Origin: SCGC-AAA076-P13 sp964276145
GTDB taxonomy: Bacteria > Pseudomonadota > Gammaproteobacteria > Magnimaribacterales > D2472
Assembly: GCA_964276145.1 (NCBI GenBank)
Contig: CAXYDN010000003.1
Coordinates: 186,001 to 250,000, forward strand
Direction: 5' to 3'
DNA length: 64,000 nucleotides
Shown: positions 33,603 to 41,222 of the stretch, piece by piece
Layout of the letters: every line of letters begins with the position of its first letter
Numbering within the stretch: position 1 is the stretch's first letter
Made by a program: the position numbers and the translations under genes
Notes under the pieces: model-generated
What the model was told of the DNA's origin: nothing
Database searches by the model: none
What the model saw: the letters and a program-made list of their open reading frames with translations, nothing else

Positions 33603-35324
33603 TTAGTCATACTCTGGGTTGTATTGCTCATATTCCCCTTTATACCATGCCTTAATAATGTTTTCTGCTGGCTTGCCTCTAACTGATTGTGAAATATTCG
33701 GGAAACCTTCAACTCCACATGAGCCAAATGCTCTTCCGCAGTCAGAGCCATACTGATTTTCATCAGGTATTAATGTGTCCGATAGCCAGTATGCTGTGCT
33801 TGCTGTAGTTCCTTTCGTAACAAACAAGGATTGTTTATCTATTGCCCTCAATAAGCCCTCTACAAAGATTGCTTGCGCTGAAAAATCTGTTGGCACCTCG
33901 TACTGCATACAATCATCATAATAAACATTTTTATATGTTCCTGGAGTACAAAAACCATCTTCTAGCCACCCCGTACTTATGAACATTTTATGGCTTTGTG
34001 CAAATAGATTCCAAATAATTGGAGGGAGGTCATATGAAGTAAATTCCCAACAAGGTTGTTGATCAGAGCATGTCCAAGTTTCGAAAAGTTGTGCGATATA
34101 TTTTGAGGTTCTGTCTTCTATCAATTCTACTGTTGCTGTTTGTTCTTCGCCCATTGCTAGCATATTAGGAAAACTACCAATGACGCCATCAACCTCGTTA
34201 AACAAGCGAGAATCATTAAATATGATGCCTTCTCCTAAATATATCTCTCCACTAAATCTGCTCTTTATATGAGAAACTATTGATCCCATTCTTTCTGCAT
34301 AATAACTCTTGAGTTGATCGCGTTCTTGTTGGTCAAGCTCATTTTGTAAGCCACAAAAACATACATACATAGCGCTCCAATCTGCTGAGATAGATCCTAC
34401 GCCTAATGACTCTAGCCTGTCAGCTTCCCATAAGATATGTTCTTCATGAGAGTCTAGGATTTTTTTTAGCAACGGCATATCTACATACACCATTCCATCA
34501 AAAGGAAATAACATATTGTTTTCATCATCTAGTGCTAAGAATTGCCATGCATAATGCATATTCATGTCCATCTCTTTTGCAGTGTTAGCTATAAACTCAA
34601 CGGTCCAATCTTCTATATGTTTGCGGCTATGATTAATCTTCCATGTTTCTGCTTGATAATCTTCCCAATAACCAAAGTTATATATCCAAGCAGTTTCAAC
34701 GCCATTTTCTTTTAACTGACGCAAGGCTGTTCGATACATCAATTTAATATATTCTTGCTCGGTACAGCCAGATATCCAGGCAGCATTGCGTCCTTTATAA
34801 TTCTGATAAATCCATTTAACGCCATAATCTTTAAAGCCAATTGCCTTTAGATGATCCTCCCCAAATAGACCTTGTGGTATAGGTATATCAAAATTACCTA
34901 GATAGGATTCTTTAATTTTTGCGTTATGTGGATTCGTACAAGAACCCTCGTTATCTTCATCTGTAACATTTATTTCTATACTCGCAATTGCACCTGAGCA
35001 GTTTAAATAGAATGTATGATCACCATAGCTATCTGAAGCTAGGCGCTGACTTCCGCTTAACGATTTGCTGCCAGACCAAGAGCCCGATGCAGAACATGAT
35101 GATGCATTTGTGCTAGACCAAGATAAAATAAAACTATCACCAGATACGACAAGGGTTTTATTTGAGGTTAATAATGTAGTCGGCTCAACATTGCTTGAGC
35201 TTGCTTCTGAAATATTTTCGATATTTAAGCTGTCAGAATTAGAGCCTCCACCACAAGAAATTAATACTAATAAACTTACAATCAAATGAATAGATTTATT
35301 TATAATATTTATTCCTAAATCCAT
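33603..35324 (-). CDS. Lipoprotein with Ig-like domain and predicted TIM-barrel (glycosidase-like) region
   Basis: A 573-residue lipoprotein: lipobox ISCGGG (Cys near 24). A linker leads to a bacterial Ig-like segment (SFILSWSSTNASSCSASGSWSG, about 65 to 95). The rest (from about 130) reads as a TIM-barrel-like enzyme: YRTALRQLKENGVETAWIYNFGYWED, HYAWQFLALDD, DRLESLGVGSISADWSAMYVCF and YLGEGIIFND, with acidic residues at strand ends that could serve as catalytic residues. A glycoside hydrolase relation is inferred, not proven. Its start overlaps the cupin stop. Confidence 0.6.
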   Translation of the reverse strand: MDLGINIINKSIHLIVSLLVLISCGGGSNSDSLNIENISEASSSNVEPTTLLTSNKTLVVSGDSFILSWSSTNASSCSASGSWSGSKSLSGSQRLASDSYGDHTFYLNCSGAIASIEINVTDEDNEGSCTNPHNAKIKESYLGNFDIPIPQGLFGEDHLKAIGFKDYGVKWIYQNYKGRNAAWISGCTEQEYIKLMYRTALRQLKENGVETAWIYNFGYWEDYQAETWKINHSRKHIEDWTVEFIANTAKEMDMNMHYAWQFLALDDENNMLFPFDGMVYVDMPLLKKILDSHEEHILWEADRLESLGVGSISADWSAMYVCFCGLQNELDQQERDQLKSYYAERMGSIVSHIKSRFSGEIYLGEGIIFNDSRLFNEVDGVIGSFPNMLAMGEEQTATVELIEDRTSKYIAQLFETWTCSDQQPCWEFTSYDLPPIIWNLFAQSHKMFISTGWLEDGFCTPGTYKNVYYDDCMQYEVPTDFSAQAIFVEGLLRAIDKQSLFVTKGTTASTAYWLSDTLIPDENQYGSDCGRAFGSCGVEGFPNISQSVRGKPAENIIKAWYKGEYEQYNPEYD

Positions 35325-35674
35325 TTATCATTTTCTGCTGTTAGCTCACTTTCAACTTCACCAGTGTTAAGCACACCTCTTGGTTCTACCAACATGATTT
35401 TTGCTTCTTTTTCAGAGAATGGTTTGTGCTTCTTCCCTTTTGGAACAACTATCATCTCGCCTGCCTCAAGTTCTACAGTCTCATCTTCGAATTCAATGCC
35501 CATTTTACCCTCTAGAACAATAAAAACCTCATCTGTATTCTCATGACAGTGCCAGATAAATTCATTCTCAATTTTAGCAAGTTTGAACTGATAGTCATTC
35601 ATCTCAGCAATGACTTTTGGTGACCATTTCTCATTAAATTTATTAAATTTAGATAAAAAATTTATTTTTTTCAT
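35315..35674 (-). CDS. Cupin-domain protein
   Basis: A 119-residue single-cupin protein. The motif WHCHENTDEVFIVLEGKMGIEFED is cupin motif 1 and VPKGKKHKPFSEKEAKIMLVEPRGV motif 2; the first three His/Glu of motif 1 and His of motif 2 (GKKHKPF) can bind metal. Substrate unknown. It overlaps the stop of the small gene at 35674 by one base (TAATG) and its own end overlaps the lipoprotein gene start. Confidence 0.83.
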   Translation of the reverse strand: MKKINFLSKFNKFNEKWSPKVIAEMNDYQFKLAKIENEFIWHCHENTDEVFIVLEGKMGIEFEDETVELEAGEMIVVPKGKKHKPFSEKEAKIMLVEPRGVLNTGEVESELTAENDKWI

Positions 35675-35817
35675 TATTTTTTATTTAGATTGGTTATTGA
35701 TGCTGTAGCCAGGATGACCATCAATAACAAAAGTAGCTTTGTATCATCTACTAAGGGTATCAAAAGGATTGCTGTTGCCCAAAAAATTGACTGAGATACT
35801 TTTACTCTTTTGTTCAT
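35674..35817 (-). CDS. Small membrane protein (47 residues)
   Basis: A 47-residue frame from an ATG at 35817, with SIFWATAILLIPLVDD and LLLLLMVILATASI hydrophobic stretches, and a TAA that overlaps the cupin ATG as TAATG. No Shine-Dalgarno is visible. Coupled position favours a real gene. Not recognised. Confidence 0.48.
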   Translation of the reverse strand: MNKRVKVSQSIFWATAILLIPLVDDTKLLLLLMVILATASITNLNKK

Positions 35818-35881
35818 TTAAAAATAGACTATAGAATCCAAATAATTAAATTCAAATTTTAAGGTTTGCTTTTTTAAATTT

Positions 35882-35929
35882 TTACTTCGAGCAACAAGCG
35901 CACTCGCAGCAACTACAACAATCACACAT
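35882..35929 (-). CDS. 15-residue cysteine-rich microprotein (metallothionein-like)
   Basis: The reading frame MCDCCSCCECACCSK has 8 Cys in 15 residues, in CxC and CC pairs, far above any other protein here, as expected for a tiny metal-binding peptide. A TATAAT at 35936 to 35941 on the same strand lies where transcription would begin at or next to the ATG, so a leaderless mRNA is possible; no Shine-Dalgarno exists. It lies 27 bases after the end of the HXXEE gene. The underlying DNA is an imperfect CA-rich triplet run, so chance cannot be excluded. Confidence 0.4.
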   Translation of the reverse strand: MCDCCSCCECACCSK

Positions 35930-35956
35930 ACTAATATTATAGACTAATTTAGGTAA

Positions 35957-36529
35957 TCAAAAAATGTTAAGCACCCATATCATTATAAAGTGTCCTATAA
36001 AGCCATATAAACTTAGGGCAAAAATTGCCTTGAATGAAACCATTCTCTCAGCTGCTAATAACACTGATTTTATGTATAAAGGTAAAAATAAAAATAATGC
36101 CGTTATCATGCCCGGGCTGTAATCACTTTGTATAGTTGCGCCTCCAAGGTGAAACATGCCATTACCAAGCAAGCTACCTGCAATAAAAAGATAAGCCAAT
36201 GAAAAAGACTTATTTGATTGTTTAAATAAAAATGGAAGCAAGGCAATGAGATACCCAATTAAATTGATTACAACAACAGCCATAGGAGTAACATTGACCC
36301 CTGATCGATAGGCCCAGTTCAAGAAATGATATTCATTTCCAAAAAGAAATGGTGAGATTAGATATTCATCTACTTGATGAAAAGTAACTATAAAAATAGG
36401 TAAAGCAGCTAACAGATGGGGACTCTTTTTCTTATTTAAGAACAATAGCATTGTCGATGTTGCTAAAAACCCTAATAAGAAAACATATTGCATATTTACT
36501 ACATAGGGATGCTCAAATAACGGATTCAT
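35957..36529 (-). CDS. HXXEE-domain membrane protein
   Basis: A 190-residue protein with about six helices. TFHQVDEYLISPFLFGN carries the HxxEE-type motif (HQVDE here), and GNGMFHLGGATIQSDYSPGMITALFLFLPLY is the second conserved part. The family is of unknown function, possibly an enzyme or metal transporter of the membrane. It overlaps the end of a related gene by 17 bases and is paralogous with it. Confidence 0.75.
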   Translation of the reverse strand: MNPLFEHPYVVNMQYVFLLGFLATSTMLLFLNKKKSPHLLAALPIFIVTFHQVDEYLISPFLFGNEYHFLNWAYRSGVNVTPMAVVVINLIGYLIALLPFLFKQSNKSFSLAYLFIAGSLLGNGMFHLGGATIQSDYSPGMITALFLFLPLYIKSVLLAAERMVSFKAIFALSLYGFIGHFIMIWVLNIF

Positions 36530-37055
36530 TTCTCTTTTCCAAATTGTTGATTGTAATGTAGTAGATTGGCATCAGAATTAACGCATAGCCAAGAACCTTG
36601 GGACCTATCATTTCAAAAAGAGTAAAGGTGGTAATTCCTGAAAGAAATAAAATTAGTAATTCAACATAACTTTTAATATAGCTCTCTTGAAATGCTGCTC
36701 TAATAATAAAATAATTTACAGGAAGATAAAGTAGTACTGCTGTAATAGCGCCGGGACTAAAATCATTAAAATAAAAACTAAAGAACACATGAAAAAATGC
36801 ATTTATAACCTGCGTTGTCATTAAAAAAAATAAAACTAAGTGCGCACTGCCCCTGTTATTCTTTATTAGATGTACAAAAATAAAAATTAAAAGCTGTGAA
36901 ATAAGTATTATAAGAATTGCTTCTGTGGTTATAGAGTTGTTGTCGGAAAAGTAGCTTAATCGCCATTCTCTAAAATTAAATATTACATGTTCTTCGAAAT
37001 GATGAATTGCATAGATTAGGGGGCCTAAAACTATTAGATTCTTGAACTTATTCAA
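36513..37055 (-). CDS. HXXEE-domain membrane protein, second copy
   Basis: A 180-residue protein with HHFEEHVIFNFREW at residues 18 to 31 (HxxEE) and NAFFHVFFSFYFNDFSPGAITAVLLYLPVNY as the second conserved part, the same layout as its neighbour. About five to six helices. The two copies follow one another with a 17-base overlap, so they probably act together, for example as a heterodimer. Not further defined. Confidence 0.76.
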   Translation of the reverse strand: MNKFKNLIVLGPLIYAIHHFEEHVIFNFREWRLSYFSDNNSITTEAILIILISQLLIFIFVHLIKNNRGSAHLVLFFLMTTQVINAFFHVFFSFYFNDFSPGAITAVLLYLPVNYFIIRAAFQESYIKSYVELLILFLSGITTFTLFEMIGPKVLGYALILMPIYYITINNLEKRNESVI

Positions 37056-37058
37056 AGG

Positions 37059-37469
37059 TTAGGCCTCTTTATTTGGATCCCATAAAACTAAATTTTTAGA
37101 TTTAAGCCTATTCATAACCAATTTGTATCTTGATTGCTCCTCCTTCCATTCTTTTAGCCACTGCTCACCATCTCTCTCTGCATCAACAAAGATTGCATTT
37201 GTGAACGCAAGAGGCAATATTATTGCAACGTGAATAACTATACTTACAATTGTATTGTAGTTAAAAAACCCTAGATAGTTTGCTGCCAAGGATCCAAAGA
37301 AAACACTCCATATAACGAATAACACCAACATAAAGTAAGTCTGTAGACTTGGGTCAGGTATATGTTTAAGTGGATTATATCTAACATCCATCACTCTTCT
37401 CCAACCACTTACAAGTTTCATAACACCTGTTCTAAATAGGCTGGGTTTTTTCATATTTGGCTCAATCAT
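37059..37469 (-). CDS. Two-helix membrane protein with charged C-terminus
   Basis: A 136-residue protein with two helices (about 46 to 68 and 77 to 98), a basic N-terminus (MKLVSGWRRVMDVRY) and a long charged C-terminal tail (ERDGEQWLKEWKEEQSRYKLVMNRLKSK). AGGAGG stands 4 bases before the ATG at 37469. It is followed by the HXXEE genes and overlaps the tiny gene upstream by 8 bases. Not recognised. Confidence 0.65.
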   Translation of the reverse strand: MIEPNMKKPSLFRTGVMKLVSGWRRVMDVRYNPLKHIPDPSLQTYFMLVLFVIWSVFFGSLAANYLGFFNYNTIVSIVIHVAIILPLAFTNAIFVDAERDGEQWLKEWKEEQSRYKLVMNRLKSKNLVLWDPNKEA

Positions 37470-37566
37470 CTTTCCTCCTATTGAATCTTATAAACTCTTT
37501 AGTAACATGCATGCCGACTGTTAACCATGTCACTACAACTATACTCCAAAACAATATCTCAATCAT
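37462..37566 (-). CDS. Small membrane protein (34 residues)
   Basis: An ATG at 37566 opens 34 codons: a hydrophobic helix (EILFWSIVVVTWLTVGM) and a basic tail (RFNRRKDD). Its stop lies 8 bases inside the next gene, and the AGGAGG for that gene is within this frame. Small single-helix proteins placed this way are often real. No Shine-Dalgarno of its own is seen. Confidence 0.5.
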   Translation of the reverse strand: MIEILFWSIVVVTWLTVGMHVTKEFIRFNRRKDD

Positions 37567-37635
37567 TTAAGTTTCACTAGTTTATAGGTCTCTTTCGTTA
37601 TTACTAATTCTAGATATTTAATATTTTACCTTGTT

Positions 37636-38322
37636 TCATCGCCTTAATAGTATAACCATCCAACGACCAAGGTTTAAAATGTCAGCAAGCGCGGCCGACA
37701 CATAGGTTAGGGCTGCTGCCCTCAGAATACTACTAACGGCTTTTTCATTTGACTGCGAAACGTATTTCCCCTCCCTTAATAAAGGGAGTGCCTTAGAAAA
37801 ACTTGCATCAAATTCAATCGGCAGAGTCACTGCATGAATCATCATCCGAGCGATAAAGCCAGACAACCCCAGGAAAAGCAATAAAGAAAATGGCATTGGA
37901 TGACGGGTAATAATACCGATCACTGGCGATAAAGAGATAATGACAACACTCCACCGAGCCACCTTATCAACAACGGGGACCATCTTTGTTCTAGTCGCCA
38001 AACGTTTGTCACCCTGATGATCCTGAATTGCATGACCAACCTCATGCGCTGCAATAGCAATTGCGGTTAACGATTTAGATTCATAATGCTCTCGTAAAAG
38101 CCTAACTTTTTTTTCAATTGGATCATAATGATCCCCTAACTCAGTTATTTCGACCTTCACATCTTTTAATGAAAATTGCTCAATCAAATGCTTTGCAAGC
38201 TCTCCCCCAGTCCCAGGCATTTCAGGCTTTTCTGATGAATACCTCTTCATAACCAACTTCACCCACAAAGATGGTCCAAATATCAGTGCTAGAGCTATTA
38301 GCAGGCCCGCCGCTAAAACCAT
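37636..38322 (-). CDS. Neutral zinc metallopeptidase, YugP/Zn_peptidase_2 family
   Basis: A 228-residue membrane protease-like protein. The active-site motif HEVGH is at 93 to 97 (AAHEVGHAIQDHQG). One N-terminal helix and three C-terminal helices anchor it. The family (PF04298) is widespread; substrate unknown. The DNA of this gene looks visibly richer in G and C than its neighbours, which could reflect transfer or a different selection. It diverges from the DUF2141 gene. Confidence 0.87.
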   Translation of the reverse strand: MVLAAGLLIALALIFGPSLWVKLVMKRYSSEKPEMPGTGGELAKHLIEQFSLKDVKVEITELGDHYDPIEKKVRLLREHYESKSLTAIAIAAHEVGHAIQDHQGDKRLATRTKMVPVVDKVARWSVVIISLSPVIGIITRHPMPFSLLLFLGLSGFIARMMIHAVTLPIEFDASFSKALPLLREGKYVSQSNEKAVSSILRAAALTYVSAALADILNLGRWMVILLRR

Positions 38323-38431
38323 ATTTTATCCTTCAAAAATTATTCTCTGTTTTGCTCTAATCCACAGTCTTTGTTTTAGCTTTAACAGTGAATTAGATTT
38401 TTCACTATTATTATAATACAGTGTCAACATT

Positions 38432-38917
38432 GTGGAAAAACTCGTATCAGATTACAGACGATTCTCCTGGATAACGCTTCTTGTTTTATGTTGTTTAGTG
38501 CTGGTTCCTATGTCTAATGCCGAAGAAGCAAACTTAAAAATAAATATTTTAAATTTAGACAAATCAGGATTTTTGTATTTAAGTATATGCAAAGATGAGA
38601 AAGGATTTAGGGAAACAGTTGAAAATGAATCTGTCGAAGAGTCATGTATTGCCTCGGCAAAAGAAATAAATCTGCAGAACTCTGAAATCAATAGTATGTT
38701 GCCGCATGGAGAATATGCTTTCACTCTTTATGTTGATTTTAATGGAAATAAAAAACTTGATAAAAATTTTTTAGGTATCCCAAAAGAGCAATATGGGTTT
38801 TCTAATAATGTGATGGGCAGAATGTCGCCACCAACTTTTGATCAAGCAAAATTTGCGATTGCAGGACCTACTACACAAAATATAAAACTTAGAATTGGTA
38901 TTCCTGAACAAAACTAG
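38432..38917 (+). CDS. DUF2141 exported protein
   Basis: A 161-residue protein of the DUF2141 family, secreted through a signal peptide (about 13 to 31, cleavage after SNA). The family mark GEYAFTLYVDFNGNKKLDKNFLGIPKEQYGFSNNVMGRMSPPTFDQAKF is complete. The start is a GTG at 38432; no ATG fits. A TATAAT at 38412 to 38417 may belong to its promoter. Function unknown. Confidence 0.82.
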   Translation: MEKLVSDYRRFSWITLLVLCCLVLVPMSNAEEANLKINILNLDKSGFLYLSICKDEKGFRETVENESVEESCIASAKEINLQNSEINSMLPHGEYAFTLYVDFNGNKKLDKNFLGIPKEQYGFSNNVMGRMSPPTFDQAKFAIAGPTTQNIKLRIGIPEQN

Positions 38918-38938
38918 AAAAAAAGTGAACTGCTACTT

Positions 38939-39301
38939 TCAGATACCAAGCAATGCCAAAAGTGCTATTGCACCCATTAAAACAGCACCAGGCATTTTTA
39001 AAAATTCTCTATTTCCAATACCAAGGACTAGAAAATAGATTGCTCCTAATATACTAATGCAAATTATTGGATAAGCAGCAATAGCAAATTCAGGGTTAAT
39101 TGAAATATAAATTAAAGTGCAAGCAGTTATAAAAAGAAAAATGGTATGGAATTGCCATGAAAATATACTAAGAGTTTTCCCTAAAGGTTCTAAATTGCTC
39201 TTATTTATATTTGCGACATAGATTTTTCCGCCTACAAAACCGTGAAATACCATACCAAGAAGAGAAAGGATTGCGCCTGAAATTAAAAACCAATTATTCA
39301 T
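38939..39301 (-). CDS. Four-helix membrane protein of unknown function
   Basis: A 120-residue protein with about four helices (3 to 27, 44 to 65, 72 to 93 and 99 to 119), separated by short loops. His at 20 and 51 (MVFHGF, SWQFHTIFLF) lie in helices, reminiscent of small heme-associated or DUF423-like proteins, but no family was confirmed. It converges on the DUF2141 gene with 21 bases between. Confidence 0.6.
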   Translation of the reverse strand: MNNWFLISGAILSLLGMVFHGFVGGKIYVANINKSNLEPLGKTLSIFSWQFHTIFLFITACTLIYISINPEFAIAAYPIICISILGAIYFLVLGIGNREFLKMPGAVLMGAIALLALLGI

Positions 39302-39384
39302 ATTCTTTTTGCCTAATTAATTAATCTGGTTAAGACTACTCTTCTACGACTGACTATTTTTAAACAGTGATTTGCTCTCATAGT

Positions 39385-39558
39385 TCAGTTACTTTTATTC
39401 ATAAATTTTTTCATTGAAAGAGAAATAATTGCTATTAAGAAAAATACTGTTCCAATATCATGCAGACCATCAATACCAAATATGTTTTCTGATAAATACA
39501 TTGCTATGGCAAAAATTATTAAAATCCAAAATTCATATTTTTTTATAAACTTAATCAC
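39385..39558 (-). CDS. Small membrane protein (57 residues), GTG start
   Basis: A 57-residue frame with basic ends around two hydrophobic helices (FWILIIFAIAMYL and GTVFFLIAIISLSM). Its GTG start overlaps the TGA of the preceding tiny frame (GTGA). The only purine-rich signal, GGAG, is 13 bases upstream, which is too far for an ideal start. It lies in the accessory patch downstream of glmS. Not recognised. Confidence 0.42.
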   Translation of the reverse strand: MIKFIKKYEFWILIIFAIAMYLSENIFGIDGLHDIGTVFFLIAIISLSMKKFMNKSN

Positions 39559-39665
39559 TGTTTAAAACTACTCCACCGTGAAAGAGTAAGAGAACCTCGA
39601 CTTTGAATCTCCACTATTTCTGCAGTGTTTGAAAGTTCTGAGGTTTGCTCACTAAGATTGCTCAT
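39555..39665 (-). CDS. Tiny ORF (36 codons) upstream of the small membrane gene
   Basis: An ATG at 39665 gives 36 codons rich in Ser and Glu, ending 4 bases inside the next frame (GTGA). An AGAGAT lies nearby upstream. Part of the frame runs over a 15-base match with the glmS 3-prime end (39565 to 39579), so it may be a by-product of that repeat. Low support. Confidence 0.3.
   Translation of the reverse strand: MSNLSEQTSELSNTAEIVEIQSRGSLTLSRWSSFKQ
39565..39579. repeat. 15-base match to the glmS 3-prime end
   Basis: The forward sequence AAACTACTCCACCGT is identical to 41220 to 41234, which holds the last codons and stop of glmS. Together with the longer copy at 40956 it suggests repeated recombination of glmS-end sequence in this patch. 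Short length makes it less secure than the longer copy. Confidence 0.45.
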
Positions 39666-39816
39666 TATTATCTCTATTCTACCCAATAATTAGGTGAAAG
39701 TTACACGTATTTGTCGTATAATTAATAGTGTAAGTCAAGAAATAAATTCCTTATTTCAAATTCAAATACATACGCCAATATACCTAATTTCGGGTATGTT
39801 ATTTATGGAGAAAACT

Positions 39817-40110
39817 ATGGAACAAATCTATAGAAAAGAGTTTCCCCATGGCAGTCATTCTGTCTATGGCGAATATGGAATTAATAGAGACTTGGTTCTC
39901 AGTTCTTATCATTACGGTTCAGATGTTGAGGACTTCTGGGGTAATGATGAGTATGAATACTATTTCATTATCGAGAAAGATGATGTCCCTAAATTCCTTT
40001 TAGAGAGTCTAACTAAGGGTTTCAATTCTGAGGAAAAATTTACCCTTCACGACTTAAAAGATATGTGTGATAAAAAAGGAATCAAATACACAACAACTTC
40101 TTATGTCTAA
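39817..40110 (+). CDS. Hypothetical protein of the glmS-downstream patch
   Basis: A 97-residue protein starting at 39817, chosen because GGAGAA lies 6 bases upstream; the frame is open further upstream but lacks a start signal. Rich in Tyr, Asp and Glu (SSYHYGSDVEDFWGNDEYEYYFIIEKDD) with a basic C-terminus; soluble. No family recognised. It overlaps the next gene by 8 bases. Confidence 0.5.
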   Translation: MEQIYRKEFPHGSHSVYGEYGINRDLVLSSYHYGSDVEDFWGNDEYEYYFIIEKDDVPKFLLESLTKGFNSEEKFTLHDLKDMCDKKGIKYTTTSYV

Positions 40111-40315
40111 TTATGAAATCAGGAATGATGATGATCTAAAACTTTGGTTTAGGATTAAATCCATTGAAAAGAAAATAGATAAACTTGGTCCTATGTACTC
40201 TAAGGGATTTGATTGGATAAAGTGGGAAAGTCTTGAGGAAGAATCAGCAATGTATGTTTCACAACTGTCAATCTATAAAGATATTGTAAAAGAAGTACTT
40301 TCTAGATATGACTAA
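40103..40315 (+). CDS. Hypothetical small acidic/helical protein
   Basis: From ATG 40103, 70 residues with predicted helical content (LWFRIKSIEKKIDKLGPMYSKGFDWIKWESLEEESAMY). A GTG at 40067 is in frame but would sit inside the previous gene. The start overlaps the previous stop by 8 bases, which suggests coupling. Not recognised. Confidence 0.5.
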   Translation: MSNYEIRNDDDLKLWFRIKSIEKKIDKLGPMYSKGFDWIKWESLEEESAMYVSQLSIYKDIVKEVLSRYD

Positions 40316-40365
40316 ATAATCATCTATTGTCCTCTTAGATTTTATGAGAATAGTGATTTGTTTTA

Positions 40366-40756
40366 TTAAAGAGAGAAACATTTCCCATAATACAAAGAAT
40401 CCTCAAGAGTTTGTTTTATTCTCAAACCAAGATATTTTTCTTTTAGCAATTCTGGAACATTAAAATCATATGTTTTAACGGAGGTCACTGTCTTATTCTT
40501 ATTTTTCAAAAAAAGATAGGTTTGTATTTCATTATTCACATATATAAGATCCCTTTCACCATAGATGTAATATTCTGTTTCTGACTATTATCTCAATAGA
40601 GTACATAGCTGGATCAGCATAACTAACAAAAACATCAATGTTTGAGTCTTTGACTTGATATAAGAAATTCCCCATCGTTGTGTCACAACTTATATTTCTC
40701 TCAGCAAATACCTCTATGGGAAGAAAAAGACAAAATACAAAAAGATATTTACTCAT
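40366..40756 (-). pseudogene. Exported protein gene broken by one frameshift
   Basis: The frame from ATG 40756 has a signal peptide (MSKYLFVFCLFLPIEVFA) and about 57 codons, then stops. A second frame continues with a coherent protein (SETEYYIYGERDLIYVNNE, then VKTYDFNVPELLKEKYLGLRI and a last GKCFSL) to the stop at 40366. One extra base near 40580 to 40600 would explain it; repaired length about 129 residues. Not recognised; it is probably a periplasmic protein. Confidence 0.6.
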
Positions 40757-40901
40757 TTATTAATTCTGCCATAACTACTTATAAATGTCTTATGAACACA
40801 TATAAGAGACCGCAACATGTCATATACACCCCCTATGACTTCTGCTAACACGAAAAAATAGGTGAAATTTTTAGGGTAGTTTTTACCAAGATTAGCTTAT
40901 A

Positions 40902-40931
40902 GGTATTTTTAAAACTCCCGCAGAATGCGAG
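40902..40931 (-). terminator. Possible terminator after the glmS-side small gene
   Basis: On the minus strand, 40931 to 40926 pairs with 40922 to 40917 (CTCGCA with TGCGGG, one G-T pair, 3-base loop), followed by GAG and TTTTAAAAA. It lies about 50 bases after the stop of the 71-residue membrane protein gene. Weak stem, so tentative. Confidence 0.4.
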
Positions 40932-40955
40932 GTTAAAATTAAAACCTAGCTATGG

Positions 40956-40994
40956 CTACTCAACGGTAACTGACTTAGCTAGGTTTCTTGGCTG
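40956..40994. repeat. Diverged duplicate of the glmS 3-prime end
   Basis: This 39-base stretch matches 41223 to 41261, the last 12 codons and stop of glmS, at 36 of 39 positions. On the minus strand it encodes QPRNLAKSVTVE and a stop, the same peptide as GlmS; all three differences are synonymous. This is what an attachment-site duplicate or an imported glmS end from a relative would look like. The match stops abruptly at both ends. Confidence 0.8.
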
Positions 40995-41194
40995 ACACCG
41001 CACAAAATACCTATAGCATTTGAATCCTTGATAGTTAGATATCCTGCAGTTATTAGTAAGGCAACTGCGATAAGGTCAGGCAAATATCCAGCAATAGTTT
41101 GTCCGAACTTTATCGTAAATAAAGTCTCAAGTGTAAAGTGAACAAGGGCAATAAAAATAGTGAAGATAGAAAATTTATAAAGAAATGCTTTCAT
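40979..41194 (-). CDS. Small two-helix membrane protein downstream of glmS
   Basis: A 71-residue protein with two hydrophobic helices (about 10 to 30 and 38 to 52); AGGA precedes the ATG. Its last seven codons run into the duplicated glmS end (in another frame), so the natural C-terminus may have been replaced. It starts 28 bases after glmS with no terminator between, so it may be cotranscribed with it. Not recognised. Confidence 0.55.
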   Translation of the reverse strand: MKAFLYKFSIFTIFIALVHFTLETLFTIKFGQTIAGYLPDLIAVALLITAGYLTIKDSNAIGILCGVSQET

Positions 41195-41222
41195 GTCCTA
41201 TGGATTAATTCGGCAAACGAAA

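Noticed and set aside
35882..35929. The Cys-rich frame as a simple-sequence repeat only
   Set aside because: Not fully rejected: the CA-rich triplets raise this, but the run has a start, a stop, an ordered Cys pattern and a promoter-like box, so it was kept as a low-confidence gene.
39302..41222. A Tn7-like transposon at the glmS attachment site
   Set aside because: No tnsA-D/E-like genes, end repeats or target duplications are visible; only glmS-end copies and small unknown genes are present.
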